A DNA stretch of 49,418 bases from a virus, in IMG/VR virus record IMGVR_UViG_3300044699_000006, positions 1 through 49,418 of that record; one strand, given 5' to 3'. Below the pieces are notes generated by a model. It was not told the origin of the DNA and made no database searches. It saw only the letters and a program-made list of their open reading frames with translations. This document shows positions 14,350 through 23,800 of the stretch, piece after piece. The stretch's first letter is position 1. Each line of letters starts with the position of its first letter. A program made the translations under genes and the position numbers.

Positions 14350-14434
14350 GAATGTCCTAGTCACTCAATAACGAGGGCAGGACAGAAGAAGGTGCCAACA
14401 AAAAGAGCACCTAAAGTGAAAAGGTGAGATAACA

Positions 14435-14839
14435 ATGGCAGACGAATCGATTGTTTGGGGTATTACAGCCGACGACATCAGCAAGAATAGGTTAGTCGAT
14501 GCCCCAAGCTGGCTACCCACAGAGATTGTAGACTTTGCAGTAGAAGATGCAAAGGCAGGTGATAGCAAGAACGTCCACCTTACCATTAAGGTTTTCGCTG
14601 GAGATTACAAGGGACTTGAGAACCCCTTTATCTACTTCAGTGAGAAGATGCCGGTAATGATGGCTCCTCTTCTTATCGCTTGTGGCTTTCCCCAGAATCC
14701 TGATAAGAGCTTTTCAGTTAAGCTCTCTAAGGGAACCATGATTGGAAAGAAGTTCCTTGCTCATTGGGTTAGGGGAACTTACAACAACAAGCCCGTTAAT
14801 CAGATTGACGATTGGGCTTCACTCCCGACTAACGAGTAA
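14435..14839 (+). CDS. Probable ssDNA-binding protein (DUF669-like)
   Basis: 134 residues. Strand-rich body with VHLTIKVFAG, then GKKFLAHWVRGTYNNKPVNQ and an IDDW end, close to the small phage single-strand binding proteins (DUF669 type) found beside Sak-like ATPases. The codon use is more C/G-ending than average, in keeping with an abundant protein. The assignment rests on pattern and context. Confidence 0.5.
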   Translation: MADESIVWGITADDISKNRLVDAPSWLPTEIVDFAVEDAKAGDSKNVHLTIKVFAGDYKGLENPFIYFSEKMPVMMAPLLIACGFPQNPDKSFSVKLSKGTMIGKKFLAHWVRGTYNNKPVNQIDDWASLPTNE

Positions 14840-14872
14840 GTAATTCCTAGGACACGCGAGTTTTGGTGGTTG

Positions 14873-14902
14873 TTGACGTGGCTGTTAGTATGTGTAGTAT
14901 TA
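14873..14902 (+). promoter_or_regulatory. Promoter upstream of the sponge-like gene and tRNA
   Basis: TTGACG (14873-14878) and, 16-18 bases on, TAGTAT/GTATTA. CCACCA-type complementary sequences flank it (TGGTGGT 14864-14870 and ACCACCA 14917-14923), a possible operator or hairpin. It would drive 14943 onward. Confidence 0.5.
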
Positions 14903-14942
14903 ACAGCGAAGAAAAACCACCAGCTATAACAAAGGAGAACTG

Positions 14943-15161
14943 ATGAATACAGTAGACCAGATTGATGAAGCGTTTCAATACCATGCCCCTACTACTGAAC
15001 AGATTGCTAAGATGGAGGAGCTTAGACGTTTAGCTCATGACTTAGCTCATTGCATTATGGCTGAGTGTCCTGCTTCAGCAGATAGGAGTGCAGCTTTAAG
15101 GAAACTTAGGGAATGCATTATGACTGCTAACGCTTCCATTGTTCTTAATGGAATGATTTAG
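14943..15161 (+). CDS. Acb2/Tad1-hairpin family protein, candidate anti-CBASS sponge
   Basis: 72 residues, AAAGGAG upstream. The sequence is two helices: an N-terminal TTEQIAKMEELRRLAHDLAH and, from residue 42, CPASADRSAALRKLRECIMT followed by ANASI. This CP-x-S-x-x-x-S-x-A-L-x-x-L-x-E-x-x-M-x-A-N-A-x-I pattern is typical of the hairpin family that includes Acb2 (T4 Vs.4-like) and the core of Tad1. Known members bind and sequester cyclic oligonucleotides made by CBASS or Thoeris defences. Here the role is inferred from the motif. It lies directly upstream of the tRNA. Confidence 0.65.
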   Translation: MNTVDQIDEAFQYHAPTTEQIAKMEELRRLAHDLAHCIMAECPASADRSAALRKLRECIMTANASIVLNGMI

Positions 15162-15177
15162 TAGATAGTTAACAAGT

Positions 15178-15261
15178 GGGACTATGGCGGAACTGGCATA
15201 CGCACTGGACTTAAAATCCAGAGGTAGCAATACCATAAGGGTTCGACTCCCTTTAGTCCCA
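15178..15261 (+). tRNA. tRNA-Leu (UAA)
   Basis: Acceptor GGGACTA (15178-15184) pairs with TAGTCCC (15254-15260), discriminator A. The anticodon arm is CTGGA-CTTAAAA-TCCAG, giving anticodon TAA. A long variable arm and T arm AAGGG-TTCGACT-CCCTT follow, as in type II tRNAs. CCA is not encoded. The gene is transcribed with the early operon and would support UUA/UUG reading. Confidence 0.95.
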
Positions 15262-15280
15262 ATACCAAAGGAGAAAGACA

Positions 15281-15460
15281 ATGATTGAACTCCTAGTAAT
15301 CCTGGTAATTCTAGGCGTAGGTCTTTATCTAATCGAGACTTACGTACCTATGGCTCAGCCAATCAAAGTTATTATTAGGGTTGTAGTAATCCTTGTTATT
15401 GTTCTCTGGTTGCTCCGTGTCTTTGGGATTGTTGATATCCCGATTAGGACTCTTAGATAA
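15281..15460 (+). CDS. Two-span small membrane protein (Thivi_2564-like)
   Basis: 59 residues, AAAGGAG upstream. Two hydrophobic spans (ELLVILVILGVGLYLI and VIIRVVVILVIVLWLL) flank a short loop with ETYVPMAQPIK. The Y-x-P-M ... I-K-x-I-I motif is characteristic of the Thivi_2564 small membrane protein family common in phages. The two-span layout fits a holin, but nothing else links it to lysis and it lies in the early operon. Confidence 0.6.
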   Translation: MIELLVILVILGVGLYLIETYVPMAQPIKVIIRVVVILVIVLWLLRVFGIVDIPIRTLR

Positions 15461-15461
15461 T

Positions 15462-15749
15462 ATGGATTCATTAGAGTCTTTAGTAAAAGGTTTAAGAACC
15501 CAAAGAGACTGGGTAACAGAGGTCAATAACCTAGCCCTGCTAATAGAAAAGTTAGATGGGCTAGGTAAAGTTACGTCAACCCGCGAACTATCCAAACTAC
15601 TAGATAGGTCTAAGTCTTGGATAGGTGTTTCGTTAGTCCTAATAAAAGGGCTGAAGCTTTACCCAGAGATAGAGAAGATTAGAAACCGTAACGCAGCATA
15701 CACTTTCCTACAAAAGAAAAACAAACTAAGGAGATTTCTAGAATCATGA
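15462..15749 (+). CDS. Small HTH protein (ParB/KorB-like helix-turn-helix)
   Basis: 95 residues from ATG 15462. Residues 43-60 (TSTRELSKLLDRSKSWIGVS) have the layout of a helix-turn-helix, followed by LKLYPEIEKIRNRNAAYTFL, as in ParB-type HTH domains without the nuclease-like N-terminus. Probably DNA-binding. The end overlaps the next ATG (ATGA). Confidence 0.55.
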   Translation: MDSLESLVKGLRTQRDWVTEVNNLALLIEKLDGLGKVTSTRELSKLLDRSKSWIGVSLVLIKGLKLYPEIEKIRNRNAAYTFLQKKNKLRRFLES

Positions 15750-16180
15750 ATAACTCGCTAAAGATTGCTACTATCACTAGCCGATTTGACATTACCAAGA
15801 AGCAGTTAGAAGGATTTAGGGAACTGCTTCCTAACTTTGTTAAGGAGAAGAACTCCTTTATTGTAGGTGGAGATGATGCGGATTATGATATCTATCTCAC
15901 CTTGTTAGGTCAGGGATTTGATGTAGAAGTATTTCCTCATTCTGGTAACATGAATGAGATTAGTAGGTTTAGTGGAGCAGCAGTAGTTAATCACTCTCTT
16001 CCGCTGAGGGAACGTAATAAGAGAATGATTGATGAAAGCGGAATCGTTATTGGTATTCCGCAAATATTCAATGAGTACGAAGATAGTCCCGCCTGGAAAA
16101 CAATTCGTTACGCTATCCAGAACGACAAAGAAGTTTACGTTATCTCACCCAATGGTTACATTTGGGGTCTTGGTGCTTAA
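15746..16180 (+). CDS. Second SLOG-like Rossmann protein
   Basis: 144 residues. Strand KIATITSRF, helix, then FIVGGDDADYDIYLT, GQGFDVEVFPH, GIVIGIPQIFNEYEDSPAW and EVYVISPNG: the alternating strands and G-G-D-x-x-x-D signature resemble the LOG/SLOG fold that binds nucleotides. The overall similarity to the 12486 product is modest. Coupled at both ends. Confidence 0.5.
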   Translation: MNNSLKIATITSRFDITKKQLEGFRELLPNFVKEKNSFIVGGDDADYDIYLTLLGQGFDVEVFPHSGNMNEISRFSGAAVVNHSLPLRERNKRMIDESGIVIGIPQIFNEYEDSPAWKTIRYAIQNDKEVYVISPNGYIWGLGA

Positions 16181-16362
16181 TGAAAAATACAAAAGAGGTA
16201 GTAAAGAGATGGATTGAGGTAGCATTAGAGGAGGGTAAACTAACTAGCTGGGAGAATGAGTTTCTTGTTAGTGTAGGAGAACAGTTAGAAAGAAAAGGTT
16301 CACTGAGTGAGAAGCAAGAAGAAATAGTAGAGAGGATTTACGCAGAGAAAACTTCTCTTTAA
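16180..16362 (+). CDS. Unknown 60-residue helical protein
   Basis: ATG overlapping the preceding TAA. Charged helices and a SEKQEEIVERIYAEK end; no family is recognised. The small size and tight coupling are like its neighbours. Confidence 0.5.
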   Translation: MKNTKEVVKRWIEVALEEGKLTSWENEFLVSVGEQLERKGSLSEKQEEIVERIYAEKTSL

Positions 16363-16376
16363 AGACAGAGGCAAGT

Positions 16377-16559
16377 ATGATTCTAACAGAAAAACAGGTG
16401 GAGGATATAAAGTTAGGTAACGGAGACTCTAACTGGATAAAGAAGTTCTGTGAGTCGCATGAGGAACTAAGAAAAGAAAGAGATGAACTACAGTTAAAGA
16501 TTAGAAGGGTGCTACTAGAGAGAGCAACAATCAGAGAAACGGTATGTAACGATGAGTGA
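16377..16559 (+). CDS. Unknown 60-residue coiled-coil protein
   Basis: N-terminal helix with a KLGNGDSNW turn, then a heptad-like stretch ELRKERDELQLKIRRVLLER. The C-terminal bases overlap the next ATG by eight. Possibly a small oligomerising regulator; function unknown. Confidence 0.5.
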   Translation: MILTEKQVEDIKLGNGDSNWIKKFCESHEELRKERDELQLKIRRVLLERATIRETVCNDE

Positions 16560-16818
16560 TGAAGAAGAACAGAAGCTAATATGCTACGTATGTAGAGAGC
16601 CGTTTAAGGATCATGACCTGGTTATTCCATTGATTGCTGGTATTAAAGCACCCTTTGGACATTTCCATGTTACGATCCTTCAACACTTTCTATGTGGATT
16701 AAACCATTACTTGGACAGTATGATGGAGGCACCTAATATTGCTAGTGTTGATAAGACTGCAATAGAAGCTAAGCTAATGGAAATCCTATCCAAGATGAGT
16801 GAAGGAACAAAACAATAA
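16552..16818 (+). CDS. Small Cys/His protein upstream of DNA polymerase
   Basis: 88 residues. CYVC near the start and H/C pairs further on (HFHVTILQHFLC) can make one zinc site. The remainder is helix. It ends one base before the polymerase ATG. A polymerase accessory is possible by position only. Confidence 0.5.
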   Translation: MSDEEEQKLICYVCREPFKDHDLVIPLIAGIKAPFGHFHVTILQHFLCGLNHYLDSMMEAPNIASVDKTAIEAKLMEILSKMSEGTKQ

Positions 16819-16819
16819 T

Positions 16820-19292
16820 ATGCCTAACATGGTAGCAGGACAAGGGAATCCTTATGCTAAGTTAGTAATACTAGGAGACTTCCCTAATCAAACAGAAGAT
16901 AGGATTCAGAAACCTTTTCTCGGTTCATCAGGCGATCTATTAGATAGAGTATTCACTGAACTAGGATATGCTAACTGGAGAACAGAGTTTTGGCTAACCT
17001 ATGTTTACAGGTATAGACCCCCGTTCAACGATATCAAACAGATTGAAACAGTCTGTGATATTGAAGAGGAGACTCAAAGATTATATAGAGAGCTTCTTTC
17101 TATTAATGCTAATTGTATTCTTACTATTGGTCCTAAAGCTCTCGAAGTCACAACAGGAGTATCCAAGCTATTAACTTATAGAGGTTCAATTCTACCATCC
17201 CAAGTAGGTGATGCTAAGATAGTAGGAACAATTCATCCTGGTCATCTAGTAAGAGCAACAGATGAATCAGAGGACCACGATGAATCAAAAGGAATGTTCT
17301 CTTACGTATGGAAATGGGTGTTACAAAATGACATCAAAAGAGCGATCCTTGAATCGAAAACAATGGGCTGCGACCTACCTAAAAGGTCACTCCTTATTGC
17401 AAGAAATAGTGTTGACGTATCAAGATTTATTGATAGGGGATTCAAAAGCTCGGACAGAGTATTTGCAGACATTGAAACAATTGAATGCACAATACCAGGA
17501 TGTATTAGCCTCGCTTACAACGAATACGAAGCTATCTCAATCCCGCTTTTTTCAAGAGTTGGACGATATGAACTCTCAACAATCCCAACCACCGACCTTG
17601 CCTTCATCTGGCAAAAGCTAGACTGGTTGTTTAGGAATAAGAAAGTAGGCGGACAGAACTTTAAGTTTGACCAAGCTAAGATGGAGATGTTAGGCTTTAG
17701 GTTCTTAGGACTAAAGACTGATACGTCTCTCAAAGCTCATACTATTAACCCGGAGATTCCATATGTTGGCTTGGCTTTTCTCGCATCCATCTGGACAAGA
17801 GAACCGTACTATAAAGATGAGGGTAAGGAGTTTATCTTTGGAAAGCATGATATCGACAGGTGGTATCTCTATAATGCTAAAGACTCCGCGGTGGATTGTG
17901 AAGTTGATAGAGTACAAGAACGAGAACTGGAAGTTTTATCCGATACTTACAAGACGGATCTTAAAGCATTTTATTATAATTATATTACCAAGCTCCACGA
18001 TTTTTACTTTGACATGGAGAAGGTTGGATTTGCCGTTGATAATGGAGTAAGAGATTATCTTATTGCCAAGTATCAAACCTGGGCTGACCATGTTCAAGTT
18101 CAATTAGATGTAGCAGTAGGACGAGGAGTTAATTACAACTCTCCTAAGCAAGTGAAAGAACTGCTATACGAGCAGATGAAGATTAAACCTATTGATAGGG
18201 ACCACGGGACTAACGAAGATGTTATCGCTAGACTTCTAAAGGATAAGATTACCGATGACTCCAAAAGAAACGTACTATCGAACATCCTCACACTACGCAG
18301 AGTTAATAAAACTCTATCAACATATCTCTACGCAATGCCAGACTTTGATGGCAGAATGCGAACCCAAGTTAGAATTGTTGGAACGGAAACAGGCCGATCT
18401 TCAGACGGTGTATTGGACCCACCAACTAGACCCTGTAAGATTGGATATGCATTTAAGACACTCACGAAAGCACGGAGATATCGGACAAGACATTAGAGGC
18501 GTTCTTATCACTGATCCAGGATTTGTCATCGTTAACATTGATCTTAGTCAGGCAGAAGGAAGGATCGTCGCACTCTTAAGTGATGATGATATTCTACTTA
18601 AAGCATATGATAAGATTGATATTCATAGGCGGACAGCATCCCTAGCACTATTCACTGGTCAGCTTAATCTATCCTATGATTTTGATCCTGTAGCTGATGT
18701 ATTAGGCAAGGATAGTCCTGAGCGTTTCATAGGTAAGAAGGTTCGTCATGCCGGAAACTATGAAATGCAATGGAAAGAGTTCCTAAAGAATGTTATCTCT
18801 GACTGTAGGAGATTCCACATTAGCTTTACTATGAGTGCTTTTAGTGCCAAGCAAATCCTTGAGAGATTCCATGCAGCTTCACCTAACATATCTCAAGTCT
18901 TTCATAAAGAGATTAGAGAACGGATTGATATGGACCGTGCTCTTATTAATCCTTTTGGTAGGCTTCGTAGGTTCTTTGAAAGACCGGGTCCTAGACTGTA
19001 TAAGGAAGCTGATGCTTTCATTCCACAATCAACAGTAAAGGATAGACTTACTCAGTCAGCGTTAGAGATTAAAGAGAAGAAGTATCCGATTCGGTTAGCT
19101 AATGAGGCTCACGATTCTCTTACCTATCTCATGCCCATCGGTGAGTATGTAGATATCTGTAAGGAACTTAAGCCTATTATGGAACAACCTATTGACTTCT
19201 CTACCTGCTCAATTAAGAGAGGTTCATTGGTTATTCCATGTGACTTTGAGTATGGTGATAACTACAAAGACCTATCGAAGCTCCGTTTCTAA
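16820..19292 (+). CDS. Family A DNA polymerase with UDG-like domain, frameshifted
   Basis: ATG 16820 (GTG 16799 is alternative). An N-terminal uracil-DNA-glycosylase-like domain (EDRIQKPFLGSSG; TIHPGHL) precedes a 3'-5' exonuclease with Exo I DIE (D217, E219), Exo II QNFKFD and Exo III YNAKDSAVD. Then come the family A motifs: TETGRSS, motif A NIDLSQAEGR, and motif C in which the usual HDE reads HDS. The frame breaks at 18464-18470 (ACGAAAG): dropping one A joins ...KTLTK to HGDIGQDIRG, as polymerase homologues require; otherwise TAG stops at 18496. Probably a single-base error. It replicates the phage genome. Confidence 0.85.
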
Positions 19293-19303
19293 AGTAGATA
19301 AAC

Positions 19304-20500
19304 ATGAGCTGGTTAGACTTACTCATAAAAGAGACTGACTTTGTTGAGACACCTAAACAGTGGATTTATTGGAGCGGCTTAACCACTATATCTGCAATAG
19401 TGTCCCCAAATATTAACATCAACAAAGGAGCTTATAAACTCAAGCCAAACTTGTATGTATTACTGATAGGCAGAAGCGGATTAGGAAAAGGCTTTGGCCC
19501 ATCTGTTAGTAGGAAGCTAGTACAGATGGTAGACAACACTAGAGTTATATCTGGGAGAGGGTCCATTGAAGGCATCATTAAAGAACTGGCTATTGTTAAA
19601 GCTAAAGAGAATGGCTCTATACCATTTAAGGATGCACGAGGCTATTTATGTAGTGGAGAGTTTGCCTCTTCCTTATATGAAGCAACACATGCCCTTACCA
19701 TCCTTACTGATTTATATGATGCTCATTACAATCCAGAGTGGGTTAATACACTTAAGAACTCGCCTGTTGAGAAGCTTCGCTTTCCGTGTCTTACACTCCT
19801 AAGCGGAGCTAATCAAGATATGTTTGACTTAACAGTAGATAAATCCCACTTAGGAGGAGGGTTTATTGGGAGAACTCTACTGATTAATGCAGACAAAAGA
19901 TACCGTGCTAACTCAATGATATATGAGGATGGTGAGGAAGTTAATGAAGTAGATTATAATAAACTAGCAGAGTATCTTAAGCAGTTATCTAAGCTTGAAG
20001 GGTCAATGACTTGGAGTAGTTCAGCTAAGAAGCTTTACAATCAGTGGTTCTATCCCTACAGAGAGGCAGAAGTAGAAGATAAGACTGGTACTCATGATAG
20101 AATGAATGACCATGTAATTAAGATTGCAGCTTGCATATCCCTATCCCGCAAACTAGATATGATAATTGAGGATACGGATGTAGAAGAGGCAATTACTGCA
20201 TGTTCTGCTCTTAGTAATACGGCTAGGAAGGTAGCAGGAATGCAGGGTAAGAGTAATATATCTACACTAATCAAGTCTTTCTTAATGGTAATGTTAGGTG
20301 CAGAGAGTTATGAATTAACCAGGAAGCAAGTATTGCAAAAAGGATTTGGAGACTTTGATTCTGCTGAATTGGACCAGGTAGTAGAGACTCTAAATCAGAC
20401 AGGATTTGTGGTTCAGCTTACAGGTGGCAAGGAAATTAAATACAAGCTTACTAAGGTATGTATTGAGTGGTGGGAGAAAAACACAAAGGGGAAAAAGTAA
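19304..20500 (+). CDS. P-loop protein, DUF3987/helicase-like
   Basis: 398 residues. LLIGRSGLGKGF at residues 54-65 is a Walker A loop; a Walker B strand is less clear (AYLCSGEFASSL region). The later helical part has a winged-helix-like end. Its size and position after the polymerase resemble DUF3987-type phage replication proteins, thought to act as helicase or helicase loader. A DnaB-like role is possible since no other hexameric helicase is present. Confidence 0.5.
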   Translation: MSWLDLLIKETDFVETPKQWIYWSGLTTISAIVSPNININKGAYKLKPNLYVLLIGRSGLGKGFGPSVSRKLVQMVDNTRVISGRGSIEGIIKELAIVKAKENGSIPFKDARGYLCSGEFASSLYEATHALTILTDLYDAHYNPEWVNTLKNSPVEKLRFPCLTLLSGANQDMFDLTVDKSHLGGGFIGRTLLINADKRYRANSMIYEDGEEVNEVDYNKLAEYLKQLSKLEGSMTWSSSAKKLYNQWFYPYREAEVEDKTGTHDRMNDHVIKIAACISLSRKLDMIIEDTDVEEAITACSALSNTARKVAGMQGKSNISTLIKSFLMVMLGAESYELTRKQVLQKGFGDFDSAELDQVVETLNQTGFVVQLTGGKEIKYKLTKVCIEWWEKNTKGKK

Positions 20501-20652
20501 TGGATACAATCACTCTTACACTAGAAGAGGCAAGAGCCTTAGTAAAAGAGTTAGAACATATATACATCTCCTATGAAAATCCTGTAGCTACTGCTGTTAC
20601 TTACCGCCTAATGAAGTTTGTAAAGGAGAATGAAAATGTTGGGAAGAGTTAA
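20500..20652 (+). CDS. Unknown 50-residue protein
   Basis: ATG overlapping the preceding TAA. One EEARALVKELEHIYIS helix and a second helix ending near VKENENVGKS. It overlaps the cold-shock-like gene. Not recognised. Confidence 0.5.
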   Translation: MDTITLTLEEARALVKELEHIYISYENPVATAVTYRLMKFVKENENVGKS

Positions 20653-20860
20653 GTGTATTAAGCCTTCTCTCTATGGCTTTATTCTGGATGAGGATGGCAA
20701 TGAATACTTCTTTCATGCTCAATACTATAAAGGAGATTGGGAAGAGCTGAAAGCATTATCTCCTCCTGTAACACACAAAGGGCCAGTAGTCCAATTTAAT
20801 CCAACTACCGGCCCTAAGGGTTTACGCGCTGAGAACGTAGAGTTTATTAACGAGTTCTAA
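20630..20860 (+). CDS. Cold-shock-domain-like protein
   Basis: 76 residues, AAGGAG upstream; ATG 20636 is also possible. GRVKCIKPSLYGFILDEDGN followed by EYFFHAQYY matches the start and RNP1/RNP2 region of the cold-shock fold, with VQFNPTTGPKGLRAENVEF as the closing strand. Such proteins bind single-stranded RNA or DNA. It is the last rightward gene and a leftward terminator hairpin is built into it. Confidence 0.75.
   Translation: MKMLGRVKCIKPSLYGFILDEDGNEYFFHAQYYKGDWEELKALSPPVTHKGPVVQFNPTTGPKGLRAENVEFINEF
20779..20815 (-). terminator. Leftward terminator inside the cold-shock-like gene
   Basis: AGGGCCAGTAGT (20779-20790) and ACTACCGGCCCT (20804-20815) pair over 12 positions; in the leftward transcript the one off-pair becomes G-U, so the stem is better in that direction. 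TTTGTGTG follows in leftward orientation. It would end late transcription. Confidence 0.6.
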
Positions 20861-23800
20861 GGTTTAGGAATGAACTCGAACGGGTTCTTTTTCTTTCTAT
20901 AAATAAATGGCATCTCGCTCACCTTAATAACAGCCTCAGGAATAGATGACCTACCTGTTGCTACATTATAAGGACCAGCAATCTGAGGCGGACCTAGATT
21001 AATAGTCTGGGCTAATGTATTAGCTGCTCTAGTCCTAGCCGGAATATAGTTACCATACCTAGTGGTAGTATCAAAGAGATTCTTCTCTCCTTTATAATCC
21101 TCTCCAGTAAGTATTTCTGTTCCAACCCTACCTAATGGAGAAAGTCTATTACCAGCAAACTCAGAGAACATTTCTCCTGCACCCTTACTAAACTTCTCTC
21201 CTTCAGAACCAGCAGCTTTAGCCATCTGTACTGGATACTTAAACATATCAGCAGCAGTACCAAATAGCTTGACACCTTTAGTATGATCTGGGTCAAAGTA
21301 AAGATTGAACATCTCGGAAGGTTCATTCTCTACCATGTATTTACCAGTCATAGCTTTCTGCATTAAATTAGCAGCAGTATATATACCAAGAATCCTACCA
21401 CCAGCTTTCATATAAACTCTACTTTGCGGAGTACCTTTTCCTCTAAGCTCATTAGCAAGAGACTTAGGAATATTTACCCCTAACTTAACAGTAGTTCTTA
21501 ACCAGTCAGGTGCTAATAAAGCAAGGCTAGAAATAGACTGGAAAGTTTTATTGTTAAATAGTAAATCAATATTAGGACCACCATAGAAATGATCTGTAAT
21601 CTCTGTTGCTTTAGCTCCTGCTTCAGCCTCACTCATTCCAGCTTTCTTAAACTTAGCAAAGTTATCCTTCCAAGCTTCCCACTTTAAAGCTGGTAACATT
21701 TTCTCAAACATAGGTCCTTCCCAGAACTTATGTTGAAGTTCAGTGACTTTGTTAATACCCTTCTTAACCTTACCAAATCTACCTTCTTCACTCTCAAAGA
21801 ACTTAGGACCGGTTCCTTCTGGATTTTCTACGTTAGGATTATACTTATGTTTCTTAGTAGCTTCAATAATCTGAGGATTTTCATCCGTAAGTAATTGAGC
21901 TGCTGACTCTGGATTCCAGCCATACTTAATAGCTTGCTTCATCCTAGAAAAGCCACCCTCTTGCCAAGCTCTACCTTGAAATGGACTACCCATACTCATT
22001 CCATGAGCAGTAAGTAAAGGCTTGTTAGGAATTAATCCAGATGATAAAGCTAGACCTTTAGCCTTACCAACTACCTTCTTTAATGGTGTTAGGAATCGGT
22101 CTGGAGTCTTATCCAAGTAGGTTTCTAAAGCTCCCTTTACTTCTGGATGAGCGTACCAACCTTTAAAGGAACCTGATTCTCCACCAACAGGAACCATTCC
22201 AGGTCCAGCACTACTAGCCTGAGAAACATAACCTTCCTTCTTAAGCTCTCTTAATGCTCTAACATCTGCTATTAACTTATTGGCCCGCTTTCCATACCAT
22301 TGCATTAATTCGATTGGACTCATCTTAGGCTTAAGTCCAGCCTTAATACCTTCTGCATAGTTCTGATATACAGAACGGAATTGGAATGAAGCATTAGCAT
22401 TAATCTGCCTCTGTCCACCATATGCCTTAGCAATTTCAGCAGGTGTATTATCCCACATCTGAGTTAAATAGTTTTCCTTCCTATCTAACTCAATACCATT
22501 CTTCCTTAGCTCATCAAACATATCATCATAAAACTTACTAACATCAGGATGCAGACCTCTAGCCATTTCATCCTGGAACTGGACAATCTGTTCCTTAGTT
22601 CTGCTACTTAAATGTTTAAAGTTATCTCTAATACCTTTAGCAATTAAGTCACCAGCATTCCTAGTACCAATTAACTTTTCCATAATAGATTTAAGTTTAG
22701 GATTCTGATCCATAAACTTTCTATTATTTCTCCAACCTAACTTACCATGAACTTCAGTCGGCTCAACTCCCTTATACTCTAAGGTAACATCACCGGCAGC
22801 ATTAGTACTCTTAACTTCCCAACCTTCAGCTTTAAGAGAAGCAACTTCAGCAGCAGTAGGAGTATTAAGAACATGTTTAGTACCAGGCTTAATAGTCTTA
22901 CCTACTGGATCAATTTCCTCAGCAGCAACCTTCTTCTTACTTTCCTCAATATCCTTTAAGATTTGCTTATAGGATTTCTGACCACGACCAATAACATCTT
23001 TTACTCCTGAAACATTAGGAGGCGGTTTAGTAGGAGCAGGAGGCTCTACTACTGGAGGTGGTTCAATAGTAGGACTACCAAACCTTGTTCCTCTAACTGG
23101 CTCAAATCGCTCAGCAATAGGACCTTTAATAGGAGCACTAGGTAAAGTAGGCTCACTGTAATCAAGCTTAGGATTCCTTACTTTACCTTTCAATCCTTCA
23201 CCTAACTCTACAGTCTTAGCTGGACCGCCCCAATTTTCTCTAGGACCAGATAACCCTTCAATAGGTTCAACAGGTGGTAAATCAGTAGACTTACCAGCAC
23301 CTTCTGCTAATGTTCTTAACCTGCTAACATTAGGAACTTCTGGTCTTAATCTATCAGGAACAGAAGCTAATGTTTGGTCAGCTAAGTAATCACCTTGAGT
23401 AAGCTGGCGACTAACTTTCTTACGCTTAATAAGTTCAGCTAAGTCCTGAGAAATATAAACAGGATTCTCTCCCTTAACTTTAAGGAAGTTTCCTGACTTT
23501 GCCATCCTAACTTTACCATCAGCAGAAAGATGAACAGGAACAGTCCTATCTCCTTCTGCTTGTAAGGAGTAAGGATTACCTTTGTCGCTAGTAATACCTT
23601 GTGACCTAGGCTGGCTATAAGGTTCAGGCGGCTGTCTTACTCCAGGCTTATCAAAGTCCCAAGGTTCTGTAACCTTATTAGGTAATTCAACAGCACCTGG
23701 AGTTTTAACTGGTTCAGTAAAACCAGGTCGTCTAATTTCTCCACCCCTACCAGCGGCAGCAGCTCCTATTTCCTCATTACCTTTTAAAGCTTTTCTAATC

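Noticed and set aside
17262-17621. 119-residue frame inside the polymerase gene
   Set aside because: It lies fully within the strongly supported polymerase frame and has no ribosome site.
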